Assembly (NCBI RefSeq): GCF_017353175.1
Contig: NZ_JAFMYW010000007.1
Location: 248,001-312,000 of the forward strand
DNA from: Fibrella forsythiae
Lineage (GTDB): Bacteria; Bacteroidota; Bacteroidia; Cytophagales; Spirosomataceae
Direction of reading: 5' to 3'
DNA length: 64,000 bases
The notes beneath the pieces were generated by a model. The model ran no database searches and was not told the DNA's origin. It saw only the letters and a list, made by a program, of their open reading frames with translations. This document shows positions 15,718 to 25,491 of the stretch, piece by piece (positions within the stretch are counted from its first letter, which is position 1; every line of letters starts with the position of its first letter). A program made the position numbers and the translations under genes.

Positions 15718-18360
15718 ATGAATTACCTCTCGCGTTATATGCCCGCAAGCCTCTCCCCTGCTCACTACTGGCCACTGTCTGCCCTTACGTTTTCGTTGCT
15801 ACAACTATTAACTATGGCTGCCTATGGTCAGAGCAAGCCAGCATCATCCGTCAACTTACCCGTTGAAGCAGGGGTGTCGAAACAACTGGCCATCCATCGA
15901 AAACAAACGATCAGTCAGTTGGCGTATGCCATTCGGTTCGATATCCCTACTGGTAAAGTTCAGCCCATCAGCGCCTTCGAAACGATCTCATTCAATTGGA
16001 AACAGAATGATCAGCCGGTTCAGCTCGATTTTAAAGAGCAACGTACCCAGCTTCAGCGTATACTGGTGAATCAGGTTGAGATTCCCGTTGTTTTCGGCAA
16101 TGAGCATATTCTTATTGATGCCCATCTGTTGAGAGCAGGTGCCAATCAGGTATCCCTTCAGTTTACGGCCGGTAATCTGTCGCTCAACCGCAGCGACGAT
16201 TTTCTGTACACCCTACTTGTTCCCGACCGTGCCCGCACCGTATTTCCCTGCTTCGACCAGCCCGATCTGAAAGCGTCTTTTCAGCTCACCCTGACCATCC
16301 CCGGAACCTGGCGGGCAATGACCAACGCCGCGTTGCTGGATTCGAGCCGCAGCGGCGATCGGAAAACGCTTCGATTTGGCGAATCGGAGGTAATCAGCAC
16401 GTACCTATTCTCATTTGCGGCCGGTCGGTTCGAGACGGTAGTTCAGCAGCGCAATGGGCGAGAGATGCATTTCTTCCATCGCGAAACAGACTCAACGAAA
16501 ATTCGGCTGAGCATGGACCCCATTTTCTCTACTCATTCCGATGCGCTGACATTTCTGGAAGACTATACGCAGATCAAGTATCCGTTCAGCAAGTTTGATT
16601 TTGTGGCTATTCCTGATTTTCAGTACGGTGGCATGGAACATGTTGGTGCCATACAATACCGGGCAGCGAGCCTTTTTCTGGACAATGGTGCCACCCGCGA
16701 TCAGAAACTGAGTCGGGCAACGCTGATTGCCCACGAAACAGCCCACATGTGGTTTGGCGATCTGGTAACGATGCGCTGGTTCGATGATGTCTGGATGAAG
16801 GAAGTCTTCGCCAATTTTATAGCCGATAAGATCACCGAGGTAAATATGCCCGATGGCAACTACGACCTTGAGTTCCTGATTGCCCACTTCCCCGCAGCCT
16901 ATGACGTAGACCGAACTGAAGGCGCCAACCCCATTGGACAACCGCTGGCCAATCTGCAGGAAGCTGGCACGCTGTACGGCGGCATAATTTATCATAAGGC
17001 CCCCATCATGATGCGGCAGTTGGAACGACTGATGGGCAAAGAGGCACTGCGCAATGGCCTGCGTGAGTACCTGAAGAAATACGCCTACGGTAACGCCTCC
17101 TGGGCCGATCTCATCGCCATTCTGGACGCCTACACCCCCTCCGACCTGCTGCGCTGGAATCGGGTTTGGGTGAACGAAACAGGGCGCCCCCGTTTCTCGT
17201 ACCAGTTAAAAACCAGTCAGCACAGGATTTCTCAGTTTGTCGTATCACAGACAGGCGAAGACGGCTCAAACAGGCAATGGCCCCAGTTTTTTGAGGTAGC
17301 GCTGGTATATCCAGACCGGGTGGAGGAACTGACCGTGAACATGAACCAGCCCGTAGTGACGCTAACTCAGGCAGTGGGCAAGGCCGAACCGCTGTTTGTC
17401 CTTTTTAATTCGTCGGGGCAGGGTTACGGGCAGTTTCCCGTTGATCCGCGCCTGCTATTGGGCCTGAACCAGCTTACCAATCCGGTGGGGCGGGCATCGG
17501 CCTACATCAGTTTATACGAAAATATGCTGGGCGGAACAGCCGTGACGCCAAGCCAACTGGCAGCGCTGTATCAACAGCAACTCAGCCGGGAAACAGAGGA
17601 ACTGAACATTCGACTGATCACCAATCAGTTGTCTGACATTTTCTGGCGGCTCACTCGCCCCGACGATCGGCCTGCACTGGCCGCGACGCTGGAAAGTGAA
17701 CTCTGGCGGGCGCTGGAACAGGAGAAGCAGGCTGGAAAAAAGAAGCTGTTGTTTCGCTGTTACCAAAGCATTGCCCTGAGCAATGAGGCCCGCAACCGGC
17801 TGTACGCTATCTGGAACAATCAGCAGGCACCTGCCGGTGTCACCCTCACCGAAGATGATTACACCAGCCTGGCGCTGGCGCTGGCCGTACGCGACTACCC
17901 CGCCGACGGATTACTTCAGCAGCAATTGGCCAGGATTAAAAACCCGGACCGTAAAAAGCGTCTTCAGTTTATGATACCGGCGCTGTCGCCGGATAAGGAA
18001 ACAAGGAACGCCTTCTTCGCTTCCCTGAGCAACGCAGCCAACCGGGAACGCGAAGCCTACGTCACGGCCGCACTGGGGTATCTTCACCATCCGCTACGGG
18101 CAGCTACGTCAGCGAACTACATCAGAACCAGTCTCGATCTGCTTGAAGACATTCAGCGAACAGGCGACATATTCTTTCCTGAATCCTGGCTCCGTTCAAC
18201 GCTGAGCAATTACCAGACGCCGGAAGTGACCCGGATTGTACGCACTTTTCTGACCGAGCATCCTACGTATAATCCCCGGCTGAAGGCAAAACTTCTTCAG
18301 GCCGCCGATGGCTCGTTCCGGGCTGCTAAACTGCTTTACCCTGCCCGCCAGGTACGTTAG
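15718..18360 (+). CDS. M1 family aminopeptidase (gluzincin), secreted
   Basis: An 880-residue zinc aminopeptidase that removes N-terminal residues from peptides, probably periplasmic. A signal peptide ends near MAAYGQ (about residue 38). The N-terminal beta domain is followed by the exopeptidase motif as YGGMEHVG (Glu about 307; GAMEN in most relatives), the zinc site HETAH (339-343) and the third ligand Glu at about 362 (WMKEVFANF, normally WLNEGFA). A long C-terminal helical domain follows. All catalytic residues are present. The stop codon lies within a CAGGTACGTTAG copy of the repeated motif. A bidirectional terminator at 18450-18483 follows. Confidence 0.92.
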   Translation: MNYLSRYMPASLSPAHYWPLSALTFSLLQLLTMAAYGQSKPASSVNLPVEAGVSKQLAIHRKQTISQLAYAIRFDIPTGKVQPISAFETISFNWKQNDQPVQLDFKEQRTQLQRILVNQVEIPVVFGNEHILIDAHLLRAGANQVSLQFTAGNLSLNRSDDFLYTLLVPDRARTVFPCFDQPDLKASFQLTLTIPGTWRAMTNAALLDSSRSGDRKTLRFGESEVISTYLFSFAAGRFETVVQQRNGREMHFFHRETDSTKIRLSMDPIFSTHSDALTFLEDYTQIKYPFSKFDFVAIPDFQYGGMEHVGAIQYRAASLFLDNGATRDQKLSRATLIAHETAHMWFGDLVTMRWFDDVWMKEVFANFIADKITEVNMPDGNYDLEFLIAHFPAAYDVDRTEGANPIGQPLANLQEAGTLYGGIIYHKAPIMMRQLERLMGKEALRNGLREYLKKYAYGNASWADLIAILDAYTPSDLLRWNRVWVNETGRPRFSYQLKTSQHRISQFVVSQTGEDGSNRQWPQFFEVALVYPDRVEELTVNMNQPVVTLTQAVGKAEPLFVLFNSSGQGYGQFPVDPRLLLGLNQLTNPVGRASAYISLYENMLGGTAVTPSQLAALYQQQLSRETEELNIRLITNQLSDIFWRLTRPDDRPALAATLESELWRALEQEKQAGKKKLLFRCYQSIALSNEARNRLYAIWNNQQAPAGVTLTEDDYTSLALALAVRDYPADGLLQQQLARIKNPDRKKRLQFMIPALSPDKETRNAFFASLSNAANREREAYVTAALGYLHHPLRAATSANYIRTSLDLLEDIQRTGDIFFPESWLRSTLSNYQTPEVTRIVRTFLTEHPTYNPRLKAKLLQAADGSFRAAKLLYPARQVR

Positions 18361-18449
18361 TCAGACAGTACTTACGTAACCGGTGGCCAACAGATCGGCA
18401 AATAATTGCTGATGGCTGGATGTTGTGCGTTGTTTATCCCGCTTATACA

Positions 18450-18483
18450 GGAAGAGCGCTGGCATGCCTACCAGCGCTCTTCC
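18450..18483. terminator. Bidirectional terminator between M1 and S9 peptidase genes
   Basis: 13-bp perfect stem (18450-18462 and 18471-18483), loop CATGCCTA, followed by TTGTTTT. It serves two convergent genes. CAGGTACGTTGCCTG, itself a small palindrome, follows at 18491. Confidence 0.8.
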
Positions 18484-18512
18484 TTGTTTTCAGGTACGTT
18501 GCCTGCCCTGTG

Positions 18513-20855
18513 CTACCGCATTACGCTGGTACGCTGATCGGGCTTAAGTTCCAGTTGAAACTCTTTGGGCGGTTCTGATCCCAGCAGGTGCCGAACAAAG
18601 TAATCCCAACGCCGGCGTGTCATGTAGGATGTGTAGCTGCCAAATCCATGACCGCTGTTTGGAAACAGGACGAGGTCATAATCTTTATTAGCTTTCTCCA
18701 GGGCCTCTACAACCAGCAATGTGTTCGAGGGTGGTACGTTGTTATCCATCATTCCGTGGGCCAGCATCAGCTTTCCTTTCAGGTTCTTGGCGTAGTTCTG
18801 GTTGGCCTGCGCTTCATAATCCGACGCCGATGTCAGGCCGTTATAGCGCTCGCCCCAATCATCTTCGTAGTTCCGGTTATCGTGGTTGCCTGATTCGGCT
18901 ATGCCTACTTTGAAGAAATCCGGGAAGCGAAACATAGCCGTTGCTGTAGCAAACCCACCACCGGAATGACCCCAGATACCAACCCGGTCCAGATCCATGT
19001 AGGGATATTGCTTAGCCAGTTGCTGAATACCGGTGATCTGATCAGGTAGTGTGTTCTCGGCCATGTTGCCGTAGCTCATGTCGTGGAAACGTTTTGACCG
19101 GAGCGGATTGCTGGTGCCTTCAAGTTCTACCACCACAAACCCCAGTTCAGCCAGTGCCTGGTTGTCTTTCCGGGCGGCAGAGAACGACCAGTTGCCCACA
19201 CTACCTCCCTGAGGCCCAGGGTATATGTAATCAATCACCGGATATTTCCTGTTCGGATCAAGGTTGGTTGGCGTGTACATCAATCCGTACAGATCAGTCT
19301 GGCCGTCCTGCGCTTTCACCCGGATTGGCGTGGGCGGCCGCCAGCCAGTTGCCGTCAGGCGGGAGATGTCTGCTTTCTCCAGGCTGGCTATCAGCTTCCC
19401 GTCCAGATTACGAACCACACTAACCGGGGGAACATCCGGTGCTGAGTAGCTATCGACGAAATACGTACCTGACGGCGAAAAGCTTACCTGGTGATTACCG
19501 GGCTCGGGCGTAAGTACAGCGAACTGCCTGCCATCAAACCCAATCTGACAAAGCTGCCCAAAATAGGGATTCGCCGCCTGACGTCCAACCGCCATAAAGT
19601 AGAGCATCCGCTTCTTTTCGTCGACCTTCAAGAGCCGGGTTACCAGCCAGTCGCCCTTGGTGATCTGATTTTTCAGTTGTCCGGTGGCGCCGTCATAGAG
19701 GTACAGATGACCCCAGTTGTCGCGCTCCGAGAACCAGATGAATTCATTCGTTTTCGATAGGTATCGCCAGTTTATAGCGCCCCAACCAGATTCATACTGC
19801 GTGGAAACCGTTTCCTCGAACACGTCACGAACAGCCCCTGTTGTAGCATCGGCAATGCGTACCTTTTCCTGTTTATGGTCGCGTGAGGTCGATACAAACG
19901 CCAGTTTAGCTCCGTCTTCCGTCCAGTTGACGTCATCGAACGTTCCGCTACTGGCTATATCGTCGCTCAGCGTTGCCCGGTGCGGATCGGGTGGCAACTG
20001 AAGCTGAATGACTTTAGGTACGTCTACCTCGATGATCACCCGATGAATCATGGGAATGACCTTGTCTCCCGGCAACGGATATTTCCACTGCCTCAACATC
20101 GGTTTTCCCACGTTGGTGGTCACCAGGTACATATCGCTTACTTCGCGCTGATCCTGTTTGAAGGTAGCGATCTTTTTAGAGTCTGGCGACCAGGCCAGAA
20201 TAGCCCTGTCGCTCGATTTCCAGCCTGCGTTATCAGTGGCGTAGCCAAAATCTTTTATGCCATCAGTGGTTAGCTGCGTTTGGGCACCCGACTGCACGTC
20301 ACGTACCCACAGATTGTAATCTTTGATATAGGCAGCCCGTTTTTTGTCGGGCGAGAGCACTTCGTTTCCGTCACTTTCTCTGGCCCCCCTGCCACCGCCG
20401 CCGGTAGTTGCTCTGGTGTTGGTGGTATCTGCCGTCAACTGATCGGTCAACGGATTGTACTGCCACGATTTACCACCCACTTGGATAACGACGGCCTGAT
20501 TACCGGGCGTAAAACTGAAGCTTTGAAAAGGCAACCGGGCAGCTTCGTAGGTTTTTCCAGTAACTTTTGAAAGCGTCGTGGCTAGTTTTTGCGCATCGAA
20601 CGGCGCTGATCGCATACCTTTTGCCGGGTCAACCAAAACAAACTCGCTTCCTCCGGCATTCAGGTCGCGATACCAGAACCGGTCACCTGATAACCAGTTT
20701 GGCCGAAGGCTGCCGTGATCGATCAGTTGCTCAGCATTAGACCCCATAAACCGTTGCGCCTTCTCATACTCGTTGGCGGTCAGGGTGGGCCGTGGCTGGG
20801 CGTTGGCACAGAGCGCAACCATAAAAGGTAGGCTTGTCAGTAAGATTCTACTCAT
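18513..20855 (-). CDS. S9 family peptidase (dipeptidyl peptidase IV type)
   Basis: A 780-residue secreted serine peptidase with an N-terminal beta-propeller (DPPIV_N type, about residues 90-500; LSPDKKRAAYIKDYNLW and repeated blade motifs) and a C-terminal alpha/beta-hydrolase domain. The catalytic Ser is in GIWGHSGGGFATA (about 631), Asp in MMDNNVPP (about 704) and His in NSGHGFG (about 736). It probably cuts X-Pro or similar dipeptides in the periplasm. The ATG at 20855 gives a typical signal peptide (MSRILLTSLPFMVALCANAQ); a TTG at 20879 would add eight residues. The LEGTSNPLRSKRFHDMSYGN region is typical of Bacteroidota members. Confidence 0.92.
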   Translation of the reverse strand: MSRILLTSLPFMVALCANAQPRPTLTANEYEKAQRFMGSNAEQLIDHGSLRPNWLSGDRFWYRDLNAGGSEFVLVDPAKGMRSAPFDAQKLATTLSKVTGKTYEAARLPFQSFSFTPGNQAVVIQVGGKSWQYNPLTDQLTADTTNTRATTGGGGRGARESDGNEVLSPDKKRAAYIKDYNLWVRDVQSGAQTQLTTDGIKDFGYATDNAGWKSSDRAILAWSPDSKKIATFKQDQREVSDMYLVTTNVGKPMLRQWKYPLPGDKVIPMIHRVIIEVDVPKVIQLQLPPDPHRATLSDDIASSGTFDDVNWTEDGAKLAFVSTSRDHKQEKVRIADATTGAVRDVFEETVSTQYESGWGAINWRYLSKTNEFIWFSERDNWGHLYLYDGATGQLKNQITKGDWLVTRLLKVDEKKRMLYFMAVGRQAANPYFGQLCQIGFDGRQFAVLTPEPGNHQVSFSPSGTYFVDSYSAPDVPPVSVVRNLDGKLIASLEKADISRLTATGWRPPTPIRVKAQDGQTDLYGLMYTPTNLDPNRKYPVIDYIYPGPQGGSVGNWSFSAARKDNQALAELGFVVVELEGTSNPLRSKRFHDMSYGNMAENTLPDQITGIQQLAKQYPYMDLDRVGIWGHSGGGFATATAMFRFPDFFKVGIAESGNHDNRNYEDDWGERYNGLTSASDYEAQANQNYAKNLKGKLMLAHGMMDNNVPPSNTLLVVEALEKANKDYDLVLFPNSGHGFGSYTSYMTRRRWDYFVRHLLGSEPPKEFQLELKPDQRTSVMR

Positions 20856-21164
20856 AGTTTGTTGCGTTTCCTTTGACAACTGTGTGTCGATTTACTCTTT
20901 CTCATACGGGTTGTCGTCTCTGTTGGTAAGAGGCCTCAAAAATAAGTGAGCGACCACTATAAATGCCCACGAAACACGACAACTCATCGCCCATATTCCA
21001 TCTTCTGCCAGAAGAAGGCTGGACGACGTACCTATATTGAAAACTACCTATTCAAACCTGGTGTAGCACAAAAGAAATAATTGTTTTTAATCTTCTTTTA
21101 ATAATGCGGAGGCTTTGATTAATTTGTCTCCAATGTGCAGCAGTGCCTCAACCCACCCTCTACC
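20856..21164. other. Divergent intergenic region
   Basis: Between the S9 peptidase and SulP starts. AT-rich around 21070-21125, where promoters for the rightward genes would be expected; TTTGATTAATTTG at 21115 is near but not equal to the phylum consensus. One GGTACGT motif copy in reverse (21026). Confidence 0.4.
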
Positions 21165-22778
21165 ATGCAACTAGTCAATCCAATAAAAACGCTTAAGCAC
21201 TACCGCTTAGCTGATCTTCAGCACGATCTACCCGCTGGGCTCTCGGTCTTTCTGGTTGCGCTCCCCCTTTGCCTTGGTATTGCCTTAGCGTCTGGCGCTC
21301 CGCTTTTTTCCGGCCTGGTAGCCGGGATTCTGGGCGGCATTGTGGTTGGTACCTTATCTGGCTCCGAACTGAGTGTGAGTGGTCCCGCAGCTGGCTTGGC
21401 GGTCATCGTGGCTGATTCCATTGTTAAGCTGGGTACGTTCGAGGCCTTTCTGGTAGCCGTAATGCTGGCCGGAGCTATCCAGGTAGCCCTTGGCTGGTTC
21501 AAAGCGGGTCGTTTCAGCAGTCTGTTTCCCGACAGTGTGATCAAGGGAATGCTGGTTGGTATTGGCATCGTTATCATTCTCAAACAAATTCCACACGCAC
21601 TGGGGCGCGACAATGATTACGAAGGTGAATTTGAGTTTAGCCAATTGGCCGATGGTGAAAACACAATCTCCGAAATCTACCGCGCTTTTGTCACGGCCAG
21701 CCCCGGCGCCGTTCTGATCAGTATACTGTCGATCATCGTGCTCATCTTTTGGGAACGAGTAGCGGGACGGGGTTACAAATTTTTCAAAAACCTCCCGGCT
21801 GCTCTGACGGTTGTCTTTATTGGTGTAATCTTCAATCAACTGTATTTAGTCTATTTTCCTGACTGGTATTTGGGCGACAACAATGAACACATGGTGCGGG
21901 TACCGATTATGAAGGCAGGCCAAAGCATAACGTCCATCTTCGATTTTCCTGATTTCAGCAGCCTGGCTAACCCGGCGGTTTATGGCGTTGCGGCAACTAT
22001 TGCCCTGGTGGCGAGCCTGGAAACCCTGCTCAATCTGGAAGCCTCCGACCGCCTCGACCCGCTCCGCCGCAACTCATCAACCAATCAGGAATTGATTGCT
22101 CAGGGTATGGGGAACATTTTCTCAGGATTACTCGGTGGTTTGCCAATCACCTCGGTTGTTGTCCGAACGTCGGCAAACGTGTTCGGAGGAGGTAAAACAC
22201 GTGTTTCGGCCATTACACACGGGGTGCTGCTGCTTTGTGCTGTGGCGCTGGCAGGGGCCATGCTGAACCATATTCCACTGGCCTGCCTGGCCGCTTTATT
22301 GATTATGGTTGGCTACAAACTCGCCAAACCTGCCTTGTTCATCAGCATTTACCGGGAGGGATTGAATCAGTTTGTGCCCTTTATCGTCACGGTGATCGGC
22401 ATTGTCTTTACCGACCTGCTCATCGGCATTTCGGTTGGTACAGTCATTGGCTTACTGTACGTCCTGTATTCCAATTCGCGGGCCACTTTCCGGGTCATCC
22501 GGGACGGAGATAAAGTGCTGATCAAGTTTCAGAAAGACATTTATTTTCTGAGCAAGCCGCAGCTGAAAGAGACGTTACAAAGCCTGAAACGGGGCGACAG
22601 GGTATACGTTGACGGCCGACACGCTAACTTTATCGACCACGATATTGTGAACATGTTGACTGATTTTTCGGTAACGGCAAACATGCAGGGGATACACTAC
22701 GAACTCAACGAAATATTTTTAAACAAACAATATGTCAAAGAACATGCAAGCCTACGAGAAGCTATTACTGGCGAATAA
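21165..22778 (+). CDS. SulP family anion transporter (likely bicarbonate or sulfate)
   Basis: A 537-residue inner-membrane transporter of the SLC26/SulP family. Markers include the N-terminal LADLQHDLPAGLSVFLVALP, GLVAGILGGIVVG, SGPAAGLAVI, the late ASLETLLNLEASDRLDP and GLLGGLPITSVVVRTSAN, and a short C-terminal STAS-like part (GDKVLIKFQKDIYFLSKPQL). About 10-14 helices are expected. A carbonic anhydrase begins inside its 3' end (22732), so the pair should be co-translated; this arrangement, and fused SulP-CA proteins elsewhere, suggests bicarbonate as the ion. The ATG at 21165 is favoured over GTG at 21135 because it begins directly before the conserved block. Confidence 0.9.
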   Translation: MQLVNPIKTLKHYRLADLQHDLPAGLSVFLVALPLCLGIALASGAPLFSGLVAGILGGIVVGTLSGSELSVSGPAAGLAVIVADSIVKLGTFEAFLVAVMLAGAIQVALGWFKAGRFSSLFPDSVIKGMLVGIGIVIILKQIPHALGRDNDYEGEFEFSQLADGENTISEIYRAFVTASPGAVLISILSIIVLIFWERVAGRGYKFFKNLPAALTVVFIGVIFNQLYLVYFPDWYLGDNNEHMVRVPIMKAGQSITSIFDFPDFSSLANPAVYGVAATIALVASLETLLNLEASDRLDPLRRNSSTNQELIAQGMGNIFSGLLGGLPITSVVVRTSANVFGGGKTRVSAITHGVLLLCAVALAGAMLNHIPLACLAALLIMVGYKLAKPALFISIYREGLNQFVPFIVTVIGIVFTDLLIGISVGTVIGLLYVLYSNSRATFRVIRDGDKVLIKFQKDIYFLSKPQLKETLQSLKRGDRVYVDGRHANFIDHDIVNMLTDFSVTANMQGIHYELNEIFLNKQYVKEHASLREAITGE

Positions 22779-23403
22779 AGCCTGGGCCCAGGAGCAACTC
22801 GAGTTAGACGATTCCTATTTTGATAAGCTGGCAGAAGGGCAAAAACCCAAGTTTCTGTGGATAGGCTGCGCAGACAGCCGTGTGTCGGCCGAAAGCATTA
22901 CGGGAGCCAAACCAGGTGAGATATTTGTGCACCGCAACATTGCCAACATGGTTGTTCATACCGACATGAACCTGCAAAGTGTGTTGCAATACGCGGTGGA
23001 AGTCCTGAAAGTTGAGCACATCATTGTTTGCGGCCACTATGGCTGCGGCGGAGTTAAGGCAGCCATGACGCAAGACGACCTGGGCTTGATTAACAAGTGG
23101 TTGCAGAATATCCGTGATGTGTATGCCCTCAACGAAGAGGAACTTACAAGCATCGAAACGGAAGAGGCCCGCACAAACCGGCTGGTTGAACTAAATGTGG
23201 TCTCACAGGTAATGAACATCGTTCGTACGGCGGTTGTACAGCTTGCCTGGCGAAATGATCAGCGGCCCATCGTTCACGGCTGGGTATTTGGGTTAAACAC
23301 GGGCATGATTACTGAGTTGATCAACGTTGATCATACGTATGAATTGCCTTCGATCTTCCGGTACAATTTCCCCAGGCCCACTGCGGATAAGATCGGGAGT
23401 TAA
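22732..23403 (+). CDS. Beta-class carbonic anhydrase
   Basis: A 223-residue cytoplasmic enzyme that interconverts CO2 and bicarbonate. The zinc and catalytic residues are in place: Cys46, Asp48 and Arg50 in GCADSRVS, and His102 and Cys105 in VCGHYGCGG. The PGEIFVHRNIANMV block and the C-terminal GWVFGLNTGMI are typical of the CAN subgroup. The start overlaps the SulP stop by 47 bases; a second ATG at 22744 (MQAYEKLL) matches relatives better and still overlaps. Together they would supply bicarbonate for carboxylases. Confidence 0.95.
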   Translation: MSKNMQAYEKLLLANKAWAQEQLELDDSYFDKLAEGQKPKFLWIGCADSRVSAESITGAKPGEIFVHRNIANMVVHTDMNLQSVLQYAVEVLKVEHIIVCGHYGCGGVKAAMTQDDLGLINKWLQNIRDVYALNEEELTSIETEEARTNRLVELNVVSQVMNIVRTAVVQLAWRNDQRPIVHGWVFGLNTGMITELINVDHTYELPSIFRYNFPRPTADKIGS

Positions 23404-23457
23404 ACCTGACCTGATCAATAGTCCTGCGCTGACTATACGTGGCCGCAGATTGGCGGT

Positions 23458-24480
23458 TTAGTGCAACACACTAAATATTAATTCTTTCAGGATATCTCCT
23501 TCCGACAACGCAGGCGTGTCGATGCCTTTTGCCTGTGCATCGGCGCGCCTGATGGCGTGAATAATATCGGCTACTTTGACCATTGGGTAAGCACGCGCCG
23601 CCGACAGGTAGTCTTTGACAAAAAACGGATTAACCGCCAGGACAGAGGCCAGACCCCGCTCGCTTTGATCTTTGCTTGCCTGCACCAGCAACACGCGGCT
23701 GAAATATTGATATAGCTGGGCCAGCACCACCACAGCCGGGTTGTCTTTAGCATTCCGCCCGAAATAATCCACAATGCGGTTTGCCTTTAGCACATCGCGT
23801 TGGGCAAGTGCCTTCTGTAATTCAAATACATTGTACTCCTTGCTGATGCCAACGAGCCGCTCAACGGTTGTGGCCGAAATCTCTTCGTCGACGCGCAGGT
23901 TTAGCAGCATCTTGTCTACCTCACCGGCCATTCGTTTCAGGTCATTACCGATCGACTCCACCAGCATCTGGCAGGCTTTCGGGCTGATCTTTACGCCGCG
24001 GCCACGGCAATACTCCCCAACCCAGTCAACGAGTTTATTTTCGTACAGTTTTTTCACACCCAGCAGAACGCCTTTGCTGGCAAATGCCTTCACCCAGCCT
24101 TTGCGTTCGTCGAGCGGTTCCTGGTGAAAGATGGCCAGCACCGTGCTGCCAAGCGGTTCCATGGCGTAGCTTTCCAGCAATTGCTGCCCCTGTTTGTCTT
24201 TAATTCCATTCAGTTGCTGGGCTTCCTTTACCAGCACCAGTTGCCGGTCGGCCATAAACGGATAGCGGCGGGCATTGTTGAGGACTGTGCCTACATCGGC
24301 GTCTTTACCGAACAGCACAAACTGGTTGAACCCCCGCTCGGCCACCGGCACCACTACTTTTTCGAGTTCGTCGGCAATCTTGTCGAGGTAAAACGGCTCG
24401 TCGCCGTGAATGAGGTAAACGGGCGCAATTCGCTTATTGCGAATGTCTTTCAGAAGGGTATCTACGGTAGCTGACAAAGG
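23458..24480 (-). CDS. holA: DNA polymerase III subunit delta
   Basis: Clamp-loader delta subunit, which opens the beta clamp at the replication fork. About 340 residues. The N-terminal block IAPVYLIHGDEPFYLDKIAD and the following ERGFNQFVLFGKDADVGTVLNNARRYPF match the HolA mode of folding (AAA+-like without an active P-loop). The middle ICRMAGEVDKMLLNL-like segment (here DLKRMAGEVDKMLLNL) and the C-terminal collar domain are also present. The start is uncertain: the conserved part begins just after a TTG at 24480, and ATGs at 24540 and 24564 would add a Cys-rich stretch unlike relatives. Divergent from the lipoprotein gene at 24619. Confidence 0.88.
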   Translation of the reverse strand, partial: PLSATVDTLLKDIRNKRIAPVYLIHGDEPFYLDKIADELEKVVVPVAERGFNQFVLFGKDADVGTVLNNARRYPFMADRQLVLVKEAQQLNGIKDKQGQQLLESYAMEPLGSTVLAIFHQEPLDERKGWVKAFASKGVLLGVKKLYENKLVDWVGEYCRGRGVKISPKACQMLVESIGNDLKRMAGEVDKMLLNLRVDEEISATTVERLVGISKEYNVFELQKALAQRDVLKANRIVDYFGRNAKDNPAVVVLAQLYQYFSRVLLVQASKDQSERGLASVLAVNPFFVKDYLSAARAYPMVKVADIIHAIRRADAQAKGIDTPALSEGDILKELIFSVLH

Positions 24481-24618
24481 AAAACGAGCAACCCACGGAG
24501 GGTTACAGATAACGTGTACGTAAACCAGGCAATCAGACATACTTGGTGCCTGCGCCCAGCCCATGACAAACTTACAATTGAAAACCGTAGGTTTACACCT
24601 AACTCAACCGATCCGCCT

Positions 24619-25350
24619 ATGCTCCGTCTTATCTTCAGCTACAGTATCTTTCTATTCCTGCTAGCGTCTTGTACTCCCCAAAAAACAGCCCAAACTATCA
24701 TCGATCAGTCGATTACTGCCCACGGTGGCGACGCCTGGCAGAACAAACGTATCACCTTTGATTTTCGGCAGTTTCACCTCGAACTTCAACAACAGGGCGG
24801 AACCTTTCGCTACGAACGTACCCACACGGATTCAGCAGGCGTTGTCATTCGCGAAGTACTGACCAACGATTCGTTTGCACGTTCGCTGAATAATGTGCCA
24901 CAAACACTCGACACTGCGCAGATCGGTAAATACAGCCGGGCGGTGAACTCAGTGGCCTACTTCGTGCTCTTACCGTTCAAACTCCGCGACCCCGCCGTTA
25001 TTGCCAGCTACATCGGCGAAAGCACAATCGGCGGCCAGGTGTATGATAAAGTTCAGGTACGTTTCAAAGCAGAAGGCGGTGGGAAAGACCACGGCGACAC
25101 GTTTTTCTACTGGTTCAATCAGAAAACCCACACCATGGATTACCTCGCCTACAGCGAAGGCGGCCCCCGTTTCCGAAAAGCCATAAACCCGCAGACCGTC
25201 GGCGATATTCGCTTCCAGGACTATATCAATTATAAAGGCGACGAAAAAGACACGACTTCGGTAGGTACGTATGACAAACGATACGAGGCCGGGCAACTTC
25301 CCGAACTATCGCGCATCGAACAGAAAAACATTCGGGTTACGCCACTATAA
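24619..25350 (+). CDS. Lipoprotein of the DUF6503 type
   Basis: A 243-residue lipoprotein with a clear lipobox (FLFLLASC, Cys about residue 17). It then reads QTIIDQSITAHGGDAWQNKRITFDFRQF, a start seen in Bacteroidota DUF6503 proteins, and later DTFFYWFNQKTHTMDYLAYS. The whole is beta-rich, resembling LolA/LolB-like half-barrels in general form, and is probably attached to the inner or outer membrane facing the periplasm. Function unknown. The frame extends upstream to 24514, but the lipobox fixes the ATG at 24619. Confidence 0.8.
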   Translation: MLRLIFSYSIFLFLLASCTPQKTAQTIIDQSITAHGGDAWQNKRITFDFRQFHLELQQQGGTFRYERTHTDSAGVVIREVLTNDSFARSLNNVPQTLDTAQIGKYSRAVNSVAYFVLLPFKLRDPAVIASYIGESTIGGQVYDKVQVRFKAEGGGKDHGDTFFYWFNQKTHTMDYLAYSEGGPRFRKAINPQTVGDIRFQDYINYKGDEKDTTSVGTYDKRYEAGQLPELSRIEQKNIRVTPL

Positions 25351-25360
25351 CATCTGGTTA

Positions 25361-25412
25361 AAACAGAAAAGGCAACGTACCTGACCCGTCAGGTACGTTG
25401 CCTTTTCTGTTT
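25361..25412. terminator. 24-bp perfect hairpin containing two GGTACGT motifs
   Basis: Arms 25361-25384 and 25389-25412 are perfectly complementary with loop CCCG; the outer part is A-rich/T-rich, so it works as a terminator on both strands. The repeated motif (AACGTACCTG / CAGGTACGTT) forms the loop-side part of the stem. Confidence 0.88.
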
Positions 25413-25420
25413 GTTGCATG

Positions 25421-25455
25421 GCTTCGCGTGCGGGCCCTTCGACCGCACGCGAAGC
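25421..25455. terminator. Second GC-rich hairpin
   Basis: 13-bp perfect stem (25421-25433, 25443-25455) with a 9-base loop, directly after the first hairpin. The two lie between convergent genes and probably act together. Confidence 0.65.
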
Positions 25456-25491
25456 CAGACAGCATATCAGAATGCATCTCAAGCATTAAAG

